Source of the DNA: 79-D21 sp964521575
GTDB taxonomy: Bacteria; Synergistota; Synergistia; Synergistales; 79-D21
Assembly: GCA_964521575.1 (NCBI GenBank)
Contig: CAZFSR010000001.1
Location: 62,001 to 126,000 of the forward strand
Direction: 5' to 3'
Length of the DNA: 64,000 bases
Each line of letters begins with the position of its first letter. Position 1 is the stretch's first letter. Shown one piece after another: positions 48,779 through 56,855 of the stretch. The notes under the pieces are model-generated. The model did not search any database. It worked only from the letters and a program-made list of their open reading frames with translations, and was not told the origin of the DNA. A program made the translations under genes and the position numbers.

Positions 48779-49735
48779 TTAAAGACTGGCGATCGGCCTC
48801 TTCCCCGGGGGAAGGTCCTCCGCGTCGAACCGGGCCAGGCGCAGCCGGTCTGCCCCCTGAATATTGGTTTTTCGCTCCGTGGTGAAACCGCATTCCATCC
48901 CGCATTCCGCCGCGGCCTCGAAAACCTCCGCGGAAACGGCGAAGCCGTTGCCGTAAGGATAGCTCACGGAACGGGGTCGGGTGCCGGCGGTCTTTTCGAG
49001 GATGTCGAGACTCTCCCGGATTTCCTGCCGGATCGCCTCCCGGGACAGGCGGGACAGCGGCCGGTGCGCGTGGGTATGCGTGCCGAGGAAACCGGCTTGC
49101 GACAGCTTCCGGACCGACGCCGGGCTCATGTAGAGGCGTTTTGCCCACGGAACCTCGGGACCGTAAACCTCCGCAAACGCGGCCTCGGACAGGGCCTCGC
49201 GTTCCTCCAGGGGCAGCTCGTAATTGAACAGGGATTTCAGGACCCTCGCCCCGGGGGAGTCGTAGGGGTAAGGGGCGGCCGCCCCGCCTCCCCGCGAGAT
49301 CGCCCTCACGCTCTCCTCGAGCTCCAGCCGCCCGGCCAGGTCGAGGAAAAGAAGCAGCAGTTCAGAATCCGGCATGGCGCTTCGGAGGGCGTGGATCCGG
49401 TGGACGTGGAGAAGCCTCCCGGTCCCCAGCGACGCCGTGCAGGGGAAGAAGGCCCCGGGAATGCCCAGGGCTCCCAGGACCGGCATGGCCACCTCGAACT
49501 GCTCGGCCAGGCCGTCGTCGAAGGTCAGGAGGGCGTAACGCGCGGCCCCGTCCAGCTTCGGCAGGTTCTCGGCCTCCAGGTCCGCGAGGGAGAGGAAGCG
49601 GCATGTGCGGGACAGCTCTTCCACCTGCGCCCTGAACCTCTCGGGGCCGAACGGGTGGACGCCCGGGCCCGGGAAAACCGCCCCCGTGAGGTAGTGGTAG
49701 GTTACGGCGAGGATCTCCGGCGGGCGCGGGTTCAA
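48779..49735 (-). CDS. Polysaccharide deacetylase family protein
   Basis: A 318-residue NodB-type carbohydrate esterase 4 protein. Visible motifs are LLTFDDGLAEQF (catalytic base and metal Asp) and GTHTHAHRPLSRLS (metal His pair), with PYPYG later. The family removes N- or O-acetyl groups from sugars. No signal peptide is seen, so it probably works in the cytoplasm on a sugar intermediate, freeing an amino group that the neighbouring amide-forming enzymes could use; that link is inference. It overlaps neuC by 4 bases. Confidence 0.85.
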   Translation of the reverse strand: MNPRPPEILAVTYHYLTGAVFPGPGVHPFGPERFRAQVEELSRTCRFLSLADLEAENLPKLDGAARYALLTFDDGLAEQFEVAMPVLGALGIPGAFFPCTASLGTGRLLHVHRIHALRSAMPDSELLLLFLDLAGRLELEESVRAISRGGGAAAPYPYDSPGARVLKSLFNYELPLEEREALSEAAFAEVYGPEVPWAKRLYMSPASVRKLSQAGFLGTHTHAHRPLSRLSREAIRQEIRESLDILEKTAGTRPRSVSYPYGNGFAVSAEVFEAAAECGMECGFTTERKTNIQGADRLRLARFDAEDLPPGKRPIASL

Positions 49736-50880
49736 AAGGGCAGCCTCTTGCAGATGTCCAGCGGGGTCTCCGCGAGGATCCCGGCCATTTTCTCCCCCGC
49801 CTTGCCGTCCCCGTAAATCGGGTCGGAAGGATAGCGCCCGTGGCCGATCTGGCTCCTGGCCGCTTCCAGGATGGCCCGCCGGTCATGGGGCACGTCCACG
49901 ACGTTGCCCCCCCGCTCCCGGCCTTCCTGGCGGGTTCCGATGTTGACGGCCGGGACACCCATGAAGGCGCACTCCCGGATCGCGACGCTGGAGTTCCCGA
50001 CGATGCAGCCGGCGCGGTTGAGGATCCGCAGGAAAGGCTCGGGCGGGAAATTGCGGAAGAAATGGATGTTCGGGGGAGCCTCGTGCTCGCGGAACCAGCG
50101 GATCGCCTTGGAGGTCCCGTCGGACCCGGCATCGGGGTTCGGCCAGAACCAGAGGGCCGGAAGGCCCAGTTCCCGGACGGCATAGAGGCTTTCCAGGGCC
50201 TGCTCCCGGGCCTGGGCGTGCTCCGTCGTGACCGGGTGCTGCATGACCACCAGGAACGGTCCCGACAGGTCCAGGGCCGGCCCTACGCCGAAGGCGAACG
50301 GGTCGAAGCCGTTACTTCCGTCGCGGACGGCTTCCGCGGCCAGGTCGATGGAAGGGCAGCCCGTCACGAAGACCCTGCCGGGATCCTCTCCCAGGCGAAC
50401 CACCCGCTCCCCGGCCCTTCGCGTGGCGACGAGGTGCAGGTCGGCGAGCTTCGTCACCGCGTGGCGGACCTTCTCGTCCACCGAGCCGGTCACCTCGCCT
50501 CCCTGGACATGGGCCAGCGGGATGTTCATGAAGGCCGCCGCCGTCGCGGTCGCAAGGGTTTCGAACCGGTCCCCGATGGTGACCACCAGGTCCGGTTTCA
50601 GGTTCTCGAACACCGTGGCCAGCTCCACGATCCCCAGGCCGGTGGTGACGGCCGAGCTCTGGGGGGTCTCCCCTTCCAGGAGCATGAAAACCCGGGACGA
50701 GATCTGGAATCCGTCCTTCTCGATCACGGAAGAGGCGTTTCCGTAGCGCTCCAGCAGCGCCGATGCCGCCACCACGAGGGACAACTCGATTCCCGGGTGA
50801 GCCTCCATGGCCGCCAGCGCCGTCTTGATCCGCGCGTAGCTGGGGCGGGCCGTCACGACGACGGCAATCTTCCGTTTCAT
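49732..50880 (-). CDS. neuC: UDP-N-acetylglucosamine 2-epimerase (hydrolysing), NeuC/LegG type
   Basis: A 382-residue GT-B-fold enzyme that converts UDP-GlcNAc (or a diacetamido analogue) to the free 2-epimer sugar and UDP, the first step of sialic and legionaminic acid synthesis. It begins KIAVVVTARPSYARIK and contains TIGDRFETLATATAA, HVQGGEVTGSVDEKVRHAVT and VGNSSVAIREC, all typical of the hydrolysing subgroup. The ATG at 50880 overlaps the neuB stop and the stop overlaps the deacetylase start. The absence of a dehydratase and aminotransferase here favours a Neu5Ac-type route, unless those genes lie elsewhere. Confidence 0.92.
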   Translation of the reverse strand: MKRKIAVVVTARPSYARIKTALAAMEAHPGIELSLVVAASALLERYGNASSVIEKDGFQISSRVFMLLEGETPQSSAVTTGLGIVELATVFENLKPDLVVTIGDRFETLATATAAAFMNIPLAHVQGGEVTGSVDEKVRHAVTKLADLHLVATRRAGERVVRLGEDPGRVFVTGCPSIDLAAEAVRDGSNGFDPFAFGVGPALDLSGPFLVVMQHPVTTEHAQAREQALESLYAVRELGLPALWFWPNPDAGSDGTSKAIRWFREHEAPPNIHFFRNFPPEPFLRILNRAGCIVGNSSVAIRECAFMGVPAVNIGTRQEGRERGGNVVDVPHDRRAILEAARSQIGHGRYPSDPIYGDGKAGEKMAGILAETPLDICKRLPF

Positions 50881-51917
50881 TCGAGGTTGTCCTCCAGGAT
50901 GAGGTCGTCCGGTTCCAGGCCGGTCCTGGCCCGCCGGCCGATGACATCCGGAAGCTTCGAGGCCGGCATCCCGGTCCCCGGTTTTTTCAGGGCCAGCATG
51001 GACCGGTCCAGAACCGTCCCGGCGGGGATGGACCTCGAGGCCACGAGGCTTTTCGTGAAGACCCGCCGCAGCGGAACCATCGATTCCGCCGCAAGGTCCT
51101 TGTCCACAGGGGCGGCCCGCATCCGTTCGATCCAGCGGATCCCCTCCACGAGGGTTGCCAGTTCGCCGGTCGTCACGGAAGCGACGACGTCGGGGCCGAA
51201 CATCTCGCGGGAAAGGGTTACGTGGACTTCCAGGACCCGGATGCCCATGGTCGCGGCGGCAAGCCCCGGGTAGATCGTCCCGGAATGGTCCGAAAGGCCG
51301 ACCGGGCAGCCGTAACGCTCCATGAAGACCGGGATCATGTTCAGGCCCACCTTCTCCGGGGGGCATGGATAGGCGCTGGTGCACTGCAGCACCGCCAGAG
51401 GAACCGAAGCGGCCTTCACTTTCCCGACCGCCGCGTCGATCTCCGTCATGGGGCTCATCCCCGTCGACAGCAGGACCGGAAGGCGGTCCGCAAGCAACTC
51501 GTCCAGGAGGGGGCCGTTACCCGTTTCCCCGGACGGGACTTTCCAGGCCGAAACGCCGACGCGGCGAAGAAGGGCCCCCGCCTCGGCGGAAAAGGGCGAG
51601 CTCAGGAAGAAGAGCCCCTTCTCTTTTGCATGCAGTGCGAGGCCGGCCCACTGCTCCTCCGTGAAGGCGGTGCGGATCCAGTAGTCGCGCCTCGTCGGGT
51701 CCTGGGGGCTGAAGGCCACCCGGAACGGTTCCGCCCTCGTTCCCTCGGCATCGGCGAGATGGGTCTGGAACTTGACCGCGTCTGCCCCGGTCCGCCCGAT
51801 CGCGTCGATGAAGGCGTGGGCGAGGCCCAGGCTGCCGTCGTGCGCCATGGCGACCTCCCCGATCACCAGGCATTTCCCGCTTGCAAGCGCTTCAGTAAAC
51901 GACCTGTCCATTTTCAT
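50877..51917 (-). CDS. neuB: N-acetylneuraminate/nonulosonate synthase, NeuB type
   Basis: A 346-residue enzyme that condenses a 6-carbon N-acyl sugar with phosphoenolpyruvate to make a 9-carbon sialic-type acid. The TIM barrel starts CLVIGEVAMAHDGSLGLAH, contains ADAVKFQTHLADAE, KVPSGETGN, LLSTGMS and GLSDHSGTIYPGLAA. The C-terminal SAF (antifreeze-like) domain starts near residue 285 (VASRSIPAGTVLDRSML). AGGAGG precedes an ATG at 51917, four bases away, and another ATG at 51911; either can be the start. It overlaps the GNAT gene. Confidence 0.92.
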   Translation of the reverse strand: MKMDRSFTEALASGKCLVIGEVAMAHDGSLGLAHAFIDAIGRTGADAVKFQTHLADAEGTRAEPFRVAFSPQDPTRRDYWIRTAFTEEQWAGLALHAKEKGLFFLSSPFSAEAGALLRRVGVSAWKVPSGETGNGPLLDELLADRLPVLLSTGMSPMTEIDAAVGKVKAASVPLAVLQCTSAYPCPPEKVGLNMIPVFMERYGCPVGLSDHSGTIYPGLAAATMGIRVLEVHVTLSREMFGPDVVASVTTGELATLVEGIRWIERMRAAPVDKDLAAESMVPLRRVFTKSLVASRSIPAGTVLDRSMLALKKPGTGMPASKLPDVIGRRARTGLEPDDLILEDNLE

Positions 51918-53043
51918 CCAGCCTCCTGGGGCGGTCCATGTCGTTATCGGACTTGACGATGCAGGTTCTTTCGAACGGAACGGGAACCGGGACCTTGACC
52001 AGGACGTTGATCGGGCGAACCTGGCCTTTCCCGTTGAAAAGCCTCGGCAAGAGGGGATTTTCTCCTCCGGGGCCCGCCTCGGCGACGAAGCCGGCCGCTT
52101 CCAGGAGCGGACCGAAGACGCCGCTCGAGCAGTGATGGTCCGCGGCGATGCATCCGGTTTCCCTGGCCCAGGCCAGGCACCGGGAGAGGAAGCGTACAAA
52201 GGCGCTGTCCGGGGCTCCGTTCCACGTGGCGGGACTTGCGGGCACGAGGTCGACCAGGCGAAACACGCCGGCGGAATCGTCCTGCGGCACGGGCGGGTCC
52301 ACGAGGCGCTCCACGCGGGCCACCAGGAACCCCGACCCTTCAGGGTCCGCGAAGAGGCTGTAGCGGTACGCGGGGCTGTCCAGGATCCTCCAGCGCCAGA
52401 AATCCCGGTCTCTAAAGAGAGAGAAGAACCCTGCCGCGAATGCCGAGCCCTGCCAGGTTTCGGCAAGAAACTCAGGATCCGGGAGCGATGGGGCCAACGC
52501 GCCCTTTCCCTCCAGGGTCACCGGCGGAACCCCCGCCGATCCTTCCCCGAACCGGGCACGGCACTTGGCGGGATCCAGCACCGCGACCCGGCGGTGCATC
52601 GATTCGAGAAGCCTGAAACCGTTCTTCAGGTAAACCGGGACGGACGTCTGCGGGTTCGATCCAGCCCCCGTGAGCACGGGACACAACCGTTCGGCCTCCG
52701 CGTGCATGATCCGGCCGAGCCCCTTGCCCCGGAATTCTGGGGCGATCATCCACATGGCGAGGCTCGCCCCCGGCAGGACCCGCATCCCCTCGGGAAAAGG
52801 CACCTGGTAAAGCCCCGGTATGAGGCCCCTGAACCCGGCCAGGCCGCCGTCGACAAAAAGGAGGATCGGCCGGACCTCTTCCCGGGCGTGGCCGAATCCC
52901 CTGAACTGCCAATCGAAAAGGCGGCGGTCCGCCATGGGGTGACTCCGGCCCCATTGCGAAACGATGAAACACCTCATGGGTTCCCAATCGGTTTCCGAGT
53001 AGGGACGCAGTAGAATGTTCCCGATGAGCCCTTCCGTCTCCAT
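51892..53043 (-). CDS. GNAT-family acetyltransferase-like protein
   Basis: A 383-residue protein with two GNAT-like halves. The N-terminal half has the acetyl-CoA loop APEFRGKGLGRIMHAEAERL and NGFRLLE. The C-terminal half resembles a second, degenerate copy. It probably adds an acyl group to an amino sugar of the nonulosonic acid pathway; the acyl donor and acceptor are not known. It is the first gene of the minus-strand operon and overlaps neuB by about 25 bases. There is no ribosome site before the ATG, and a candidate -10 box lies only six bases upstream, so the message may be leaderless. Confidence 0.78.
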   Translation of the reverse strand: METEGLIGNILLRPYSETDWEPMRCFIVSQWGRSHPMADRRLFDWQFRGFGHAREEVRPILLFVDGGLAGFRGLIPGLYQVPFPEGMRVLPGASLAMWMIAPEFRGKGLGRIMHAEAERLCPVLTGAGSNPQTSVPVYLKNGFRLLESMHRRVAVLDPAKCRARFGEGSAGVPPVTLEGKGALAPSLPDPEFLAETWQGSAFAAGFFSLFRDRDFWRWRILDSPAYRYSLFADPEGSGFLVARVERLVDPPVPQDDSAGVFRLVDLVPASPATWNGAPDSAFVRFLSRCLAWARETGCIAADHHCSSGVFGPLLEAAGFVAEAGPGGENPLLPRLFNGKGQVRPINVLVKVPVPVPFERTCIVKSDNDMDRPRRLDENGQVVY

Positions 53044-53163
53044 GAACCGAATCTAGCCTTAAACGTTGCCGGCCGCAAGGGGGGCCTCGCCTTGCCCGAA
53101 GGCCGGACAGGACGCAAAATAAGCTGAGAAAAACCGGAAAACGCAGAGGGAGGATGATTCTCG
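53044..53163. promoter_or_regulatory. Divergent promoter region of the nonulosonate/AsnB-like locus
   Basis: On the minus strand TTGCGG (53078-53073) and TAGATT (53055-53050) are 17 bases apart and end six bases before the GNAT ATG. On the plus strand TTGCCC (about 53093) and an AT-rich AAAATAA lie before the GGGAGGATG site of the nucleotide-sugar dehydrogenase. Both halves of the locus start from this 120-base gap. Confidence 0.5.
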
Positions 53164-54420
53164 TTGCGCGTTTGCGTGATTGGCCTGGGTTACATCGGTC
53201 TTCCCCTTGCCGCGGTCCTCGCCCGGAACGGCCACCGGGTCAGGGGGACCGACACGAACCCGGAAGTGATCCGTTCGCTGCAGTCGGGGGATTTTCCGGG
53301 GCTGGAGCCGGACCTCGGCTTCCTTGCGAGGGAGGCGACGGCCTCCGGCGCTCTCGTGCCGTCAGGCTCCGTCGCGGCCGCGGACGTTTTCGTCGTCGCC
53401 GTCCCCACGCCGCTGAAAAGGGGGCACCGGGCGGACCTGTCCCACGTGGAGGAGGCCATCGACGCGATCGCCTCATGCCTCGAAGAGGGCAACCTCGTCG
53501 TCATCGAATCCACGGTCTCGGTGGGGACAACCGAACGGATGGTTTCAAGGCTCATCGAAAAACGGCCGGACCTCGCCTCGCCGACCGGCCGGCCGCTTTT
53601 CCACGCCGCCCACTGCCCGGAAAGGGTCCTGCCCGGGAGGATCCTGGAGGAACTCGTGGGGGTGGACCGGATCGTCGGGGGGATCGACCCGGAATCGACC
53701 AGGCAAGCGGTCTCCTTCTACTCCGGCTTTGTCAGGGGAACGCTTCACGCCACCGATGCCCGAACGGCCGAGATGTGCAAGCTCGTCGAGAACGCCTCCC
53801 GTGACGTTTCGATCGCCTTCGCGAACGAGGTTTCCATGCTTTGCAGCCGCATGGGCGTCGACACCGGGACCCTCATCGGCCTGGCCAACCGCCACCCGCG
53901 TGTCCGGATCATGGAACCCGGTCCCGGAGTCGGGGGGCACTGTATCCCGGTCGATCCGTGGTTCTTGGTGGAGTCCGCCCCCAGGGAAGCCGCCCTGATC
54001 CGTTCGGCGAGGAAAACCAACGAGAGAAAGACCGAATGGGTCCTGGACCGGATCCGGGAAGCGGCTTCCCGGTTCGAAAAACCGGTCATCGCCTGTCTCG
54101 GGCTGGCCTACAAGCCCGACGTGAACGACTTGAGGGAAAGCCCGGCCGTTTGGATCGCCCGGCGCCTGTGCCTGCTGGAGAAAGGGGAAATCCGGGTCGT
54201 CGAGCCGAATATCCCCTGCCTGCCCCGCCAGCTGGCGGGTTTTTCCCGCTGCAGGATGTCCGGCCTCGAACAAGCCCTGCAGGAAGCCGACGTCGTCGCC
54301 CTGCTGACCCGGCACCGGGAATTCGAGGGAATCGGGAAGCGGATTCCCGCAGGGAAGGTTTTCGTCGACCCCAACGGGACGGTACACGAGGGGGCAGGTG
54401 AGGGGGGCGAAAGGGCATGA
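53164..54420 (+). CDS. Nucleotide-sugar dehydrogenase (UDP-N-acetylmannosaminuronate type)
   Basis: A 418-residue NAD-dependent enzyme of the UDP-glucose/UDP-ManNAc dehydrogenase family that oxidises C6 of a UDP-sugar to a uronic acid. It has VCVIGLGYIGLPLAAVLARN, the region FHAAHCPERVLPGR, PGPGVGGHCIPVDPWF with the catalytic Cys, and LAYKPDVNDLRESPA. The sequence agrees best with the WecC/WbpA group. The start is TTG at 53164 with GGGAGG in front. Its uronic acid product has a carboxyl group that amide-forming enzymes could use. The stop overlaps neuA (ATGA). Confidence 0.88.
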   Translation: MRVCVIGLGYIGLPLAAVLARNGHRVRGTDTNPEVIRSLQSGDFPGLEPDLGFLAREATASGALVPSGSVAAADVFVVAVPTPLKRGHRADLSHVEEAIDAIASCLEEGNLVVIESTVSVGTTERMVSRLIEKRPDLASPTGRPLFHAAHCPERVLPGRILEELVGVDRIVGGIDPESTRQAVSFYSGFVRGTLHATDARTAEMCKLVENASRDVSIAFANEVSMLCSRMGVDTGTLIGLANRHPRVRIMEPGPGVGGHCIPVDPWFLVESAPREAALIRSARKTNERKTEWVLDRIREAASRFEKPVIACLGLAYKPDVNDLRESPAVWIARRLCLLEKGEIRVVEPNIPCLPRQLAGFSRCRMSGLEQALQEADVVALLTRHREFEGIGKRIPAGKVFVDPNGTVHEGAGEGGERA

Positions 54421-55136
54421 AAGCGGAAGGGCTCGACATCCTGGGGCTGGTTCCGGCCCGGGGGGGATCCAAAGGCATTCCCGGGAAGAACCTGCGGCAG
54501 GTCGGCGGAAAGAGTCTCGTGGCCCGCGCCGTCGAGAGCGGGCTGGGAAGCCGCCTCGTGGGCAGGGTGATTCTCTCGACGGACTCGGAGGCCATCGCCG
54601 AGGCGGGAAAGCTGGCAGGAGCGGAAGTGCCCTTCCTCCGGCCGGCGGAACTGTCGCGGGACGACACCCCGAGTTCCGCGGTGGTGATCCACACCCTCGA
54701 ATGGCTTGAGAAGAACGGGGGCACCCGTCCCGACATCCTCGTCCTGCTCCAGCCGACGGCCCCCCTCAGAGAGGCCCGTCATGTGGACGAGGCTCTCGAA
54801 AAGCTGCTTTCGACCGGTGCGCGGGCCGTCGTCAGCGTGGCGCGGGTGCCGGGGCACCTCCACCCAGCCTGGCAGTTCTCGATCCGTGACGGAGCCCTGC
54901 ACCCGTTCCTGGAAGGTTCCCGGCTCCCCACGCGGCGGCAGGACCTTGCCCCGACCTATACCCGAAACGGTGCGGTCTACGCGGCCTGGACGCAGGCCTG
55001 GCTCGACGGCTCGCTGGCCTCCTGGCAAGGGGCCGTGCCCTACGTCATGGAACCGGAAGACTCCGTCAACGTCGACGGCCCGGAAGACCTGGCCCTGGCG
55101 GAGTTTTTCCTGGCCCGGAGAGGCACCGGAATGTGA
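54417..55136 (+). CDS. neuA: CMP-N-acylneuraminate (nonulosonate) cytidylyltransferase
   Basis: A 239-residue enzyme that activates a sialic-type acid with CTP. It has the nucleotide-binding LVPARGGSKGIPGKNLR, ILSTDSEAIAEAGK, LQPTAPLREARHVDEAL and the late SVNVDGPEDLALAE. Together with neuC and neuB it completes a CMP-nonulosonate route. It overlaps the dehydrogenase in front and the asparagine-synthetase-like paralogue F behind, each by 4 bases. Confidence 0.92.
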   Translation: MKAEGLDILGLVPARGGSKGIPGKNLRQVGGKSLVARAVESGLGSRLVGRVILSTDSEAIAEAGKLAGAEVPFLRPAELSRDDTPSSAVVIHTLEWLEKNGGTRPDILVLLQPTAPLREARHVDEALEKLLSTGARAVVSVARVPGHLHPAWQFSIRDGALHPFLEGSRLPTRRQDLAPTYTRNGAVYAAWTQAWLDGSLASWQGAVPYVMEPEDSVNVDGPEDLALAEFFLARRGTGM

Positions 55137-56848
55137 ACCGCGCAGGGGGAACCCCTCCGTTCAGGAGCCTCCGGTTTTTGTGGTCCAACCCCGAGGCAGC
55201 CTGCCTGCGGCCGGGCAGCACGGCCTGGTGGGGAGCCCTCTCTTCCCCGTCGGATTTCGTCAGGAAAACGGAGACCCGGCGCATCGACCTGTCCCTTCCC
55301 GACCCGGAATGGCCCCGAATCGCGGAGTGCGTGGAAGAGGGAACCCTGGCTTGCTTCCAGGATCTCGGTGAAGCCGGGAGCCGCCTTTTCCTGCACCGGT
55401 CGATCAACTCCACCGCGGACCTGTTCTTCCTGGCAGGAAGCGACAACAGCCTCGTCATCACGGACCACTTCAGGAACGCGATCGAAGGGTGCCCGGCAGG
55501 CACCCTTTCCCTGACCGACGACTGGCTTGCCGATCTCCTGCTTTTCCCTGACATGCCCGGCAACCGCACCGTTTTCGGCCCCATCAGGCGAGTCGCCCAC
55601 GGGGAAACGGTCCGGATCGACCTGGACTCGGGCGAATGCAGGACGGTCCACCAGGACCGGCTGGTTCCCGGGGGAGAGACCGACCCGGCCGAAGCGCCCG
55701 AAAGGGTCCTGGAGGCCCTGGACCAGTCACTGGCCCTTTTTTCGGACCGGGCGAAAAAGGCGGTTCTGTTCTCGGGCGGCGTGGATTCGACACTCCTGAA
55801 ATGGCGGCTGGGAGATTCTTCCGCGGCGGTTTTCGTGGGTTGCGACAGCCCGGAATTCGACTTCGAGCGGGGATACGCGGAACAGTCCGCCCGCGCACTG
55901 GGAATCCGTCCGGAAAGAATCGAGATCCAGGAGGCCGACCTTCCGCTCCTGAGCCTCGACGCGCTGGAAGAAACCGCCCAGGTCTTTCCGGTGACGGTGT
56001 ACCAGCCCGTCTTCAACTCCAGGGCCTTTCGCGAACCGTTTTCCTGTTTTCTTTCGGGGGATTACGCCGATATCCTTTTCGGCTTCGGGGCGGTCCGGCA
56101 AGTTTTCCTCCCGGAAGACGAGGAACAAGAGCGGCGCCTTCGCCTTCCCGCGGCCGACCCGGGAAACTTCGCCGCGCAAACCTACATGACCTCCGACAGG
56201 ACGCTGGCCGAACGGATCCTCGGACCGGAGGCCGTGGCAAAAGCCGTCGAAACGCGCCTGGATTACGCCCTCAGGCGGTTCTCCTTCCGCTCGCCGGAAG
56301 GAGACTGGCAGGGAAGGCAGGCAGAGCTCGCCAGCTTCCTTGTCTTCTTCACCGGGGACTGGTTCAACCGTTACCGGCAGCAGGCTTTCTTCCACGGAAA
56401 GGCCCTCCATGCCCCCTTTTCACAGCGGACGGTCCTGGAAGAAGCCCTGAAGATCCCCCTTCCGGGACGGTACGTCGAAAACGGGGAACTGAAGGCCCTT
56501 CTCAAGGGAATCCTGCGCGAAAGGGTTCCCGGAGCCCCGACCTCGGGGAAAAAGGGAGGGGCGGGCTGGCCGAGGACCCGGCTCTGCACAACCGGACCCT
56601 TTGCGGGGTTCTTCAAGCGAAACCCGGTCCCCGGCTTCATTCCCGAAAGGGAACGGCACCGCCTTGCGAAACCGGATTGGGATTCCAGCACCGTCACCCT
56701 GACGTGCCAGTTCCTGGCCCAATGGGAAAGGAACTTTCTCCGGAACAAACCCGGGGTTGTGCCCGGAACCCGGGAAATCCGCTTCGGGGCGATGGCTGCC
56801 GAGACAAAAAAGGAGAGGGCCCCGTGGGAGCCCCCTCCGGCCGCTTGA
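55133..56848 (+). CDS. Asparagine-synthetase-like paralogue F
   Basis: A 571-residue member of the family on the plus strand, fused in transcription to neuA (GTG start at 55133 overlapping the neuA stop). No nucleophile Cys at the start (MNRAGGTPPF). It shows STADLFFLAG, TDHFRNAIEG, PP-loop SGGVDST at 214-220, CDSPEFDFERGYAEQ, SGDYADILFGFG, KALLKGILRERVPGAP and GGAGWPRTRL; the residue before PRTR is Trp instead of Val or Leu. It carries a longer C-terminal tail. The direct coupling to neuA ties this enzyme family to CMP-nonulosonate metabolism. Confidence 0.82.
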   Translation: MNRAGGTPPFRSLRFLWSNPEAACLRPGSTAWWGALSSPSDFVRKTETRRIDLSLPDPEWPRIAECVEEGTLACFQDLGEAGSRLFLHRSINSTADLFFLAGSDNSLVITDHFRNAIEGCPAGTLSLTDDWLADLLLFPDMPGNRTVFGPIRRVAHGETVRIDLDSGECRTVHQDRLVPGGETDPAEAPERVLEALDQSLALFSDRAKKAVLFSGGVDSTLLKWRLGDSSAAVFVGCDSPEFDFERGYAEQSARALGIRPERIEIQEADLPLLSLDALEETAQVFPVTVYQPVFNSRAFREPFSCFLSGDYADILFGFGAVRQVFLPEDEEQERRLRLPAADPGNFAAQTYMTSDRTLAERILGPEAVAKAVETRLDYALRRFSFRSPEGDWQGRQAELASFLVFFTGDWFNRYRQQAFFHGKALHAPFSQRTVLEEALKIPLPGRYVENGELKALLKGILRERVPGAPTSGKKGGAGWPRTRLCTTGPFAGFFKRNPVPGFIPERERHRLAKPDWDSSTVTLTCQFLAQWERNFLRNKPGVVPGTREIRFGAMAAETKKERAPWEPPPAA

Positions 56849-56855
56849 TGAGCGC

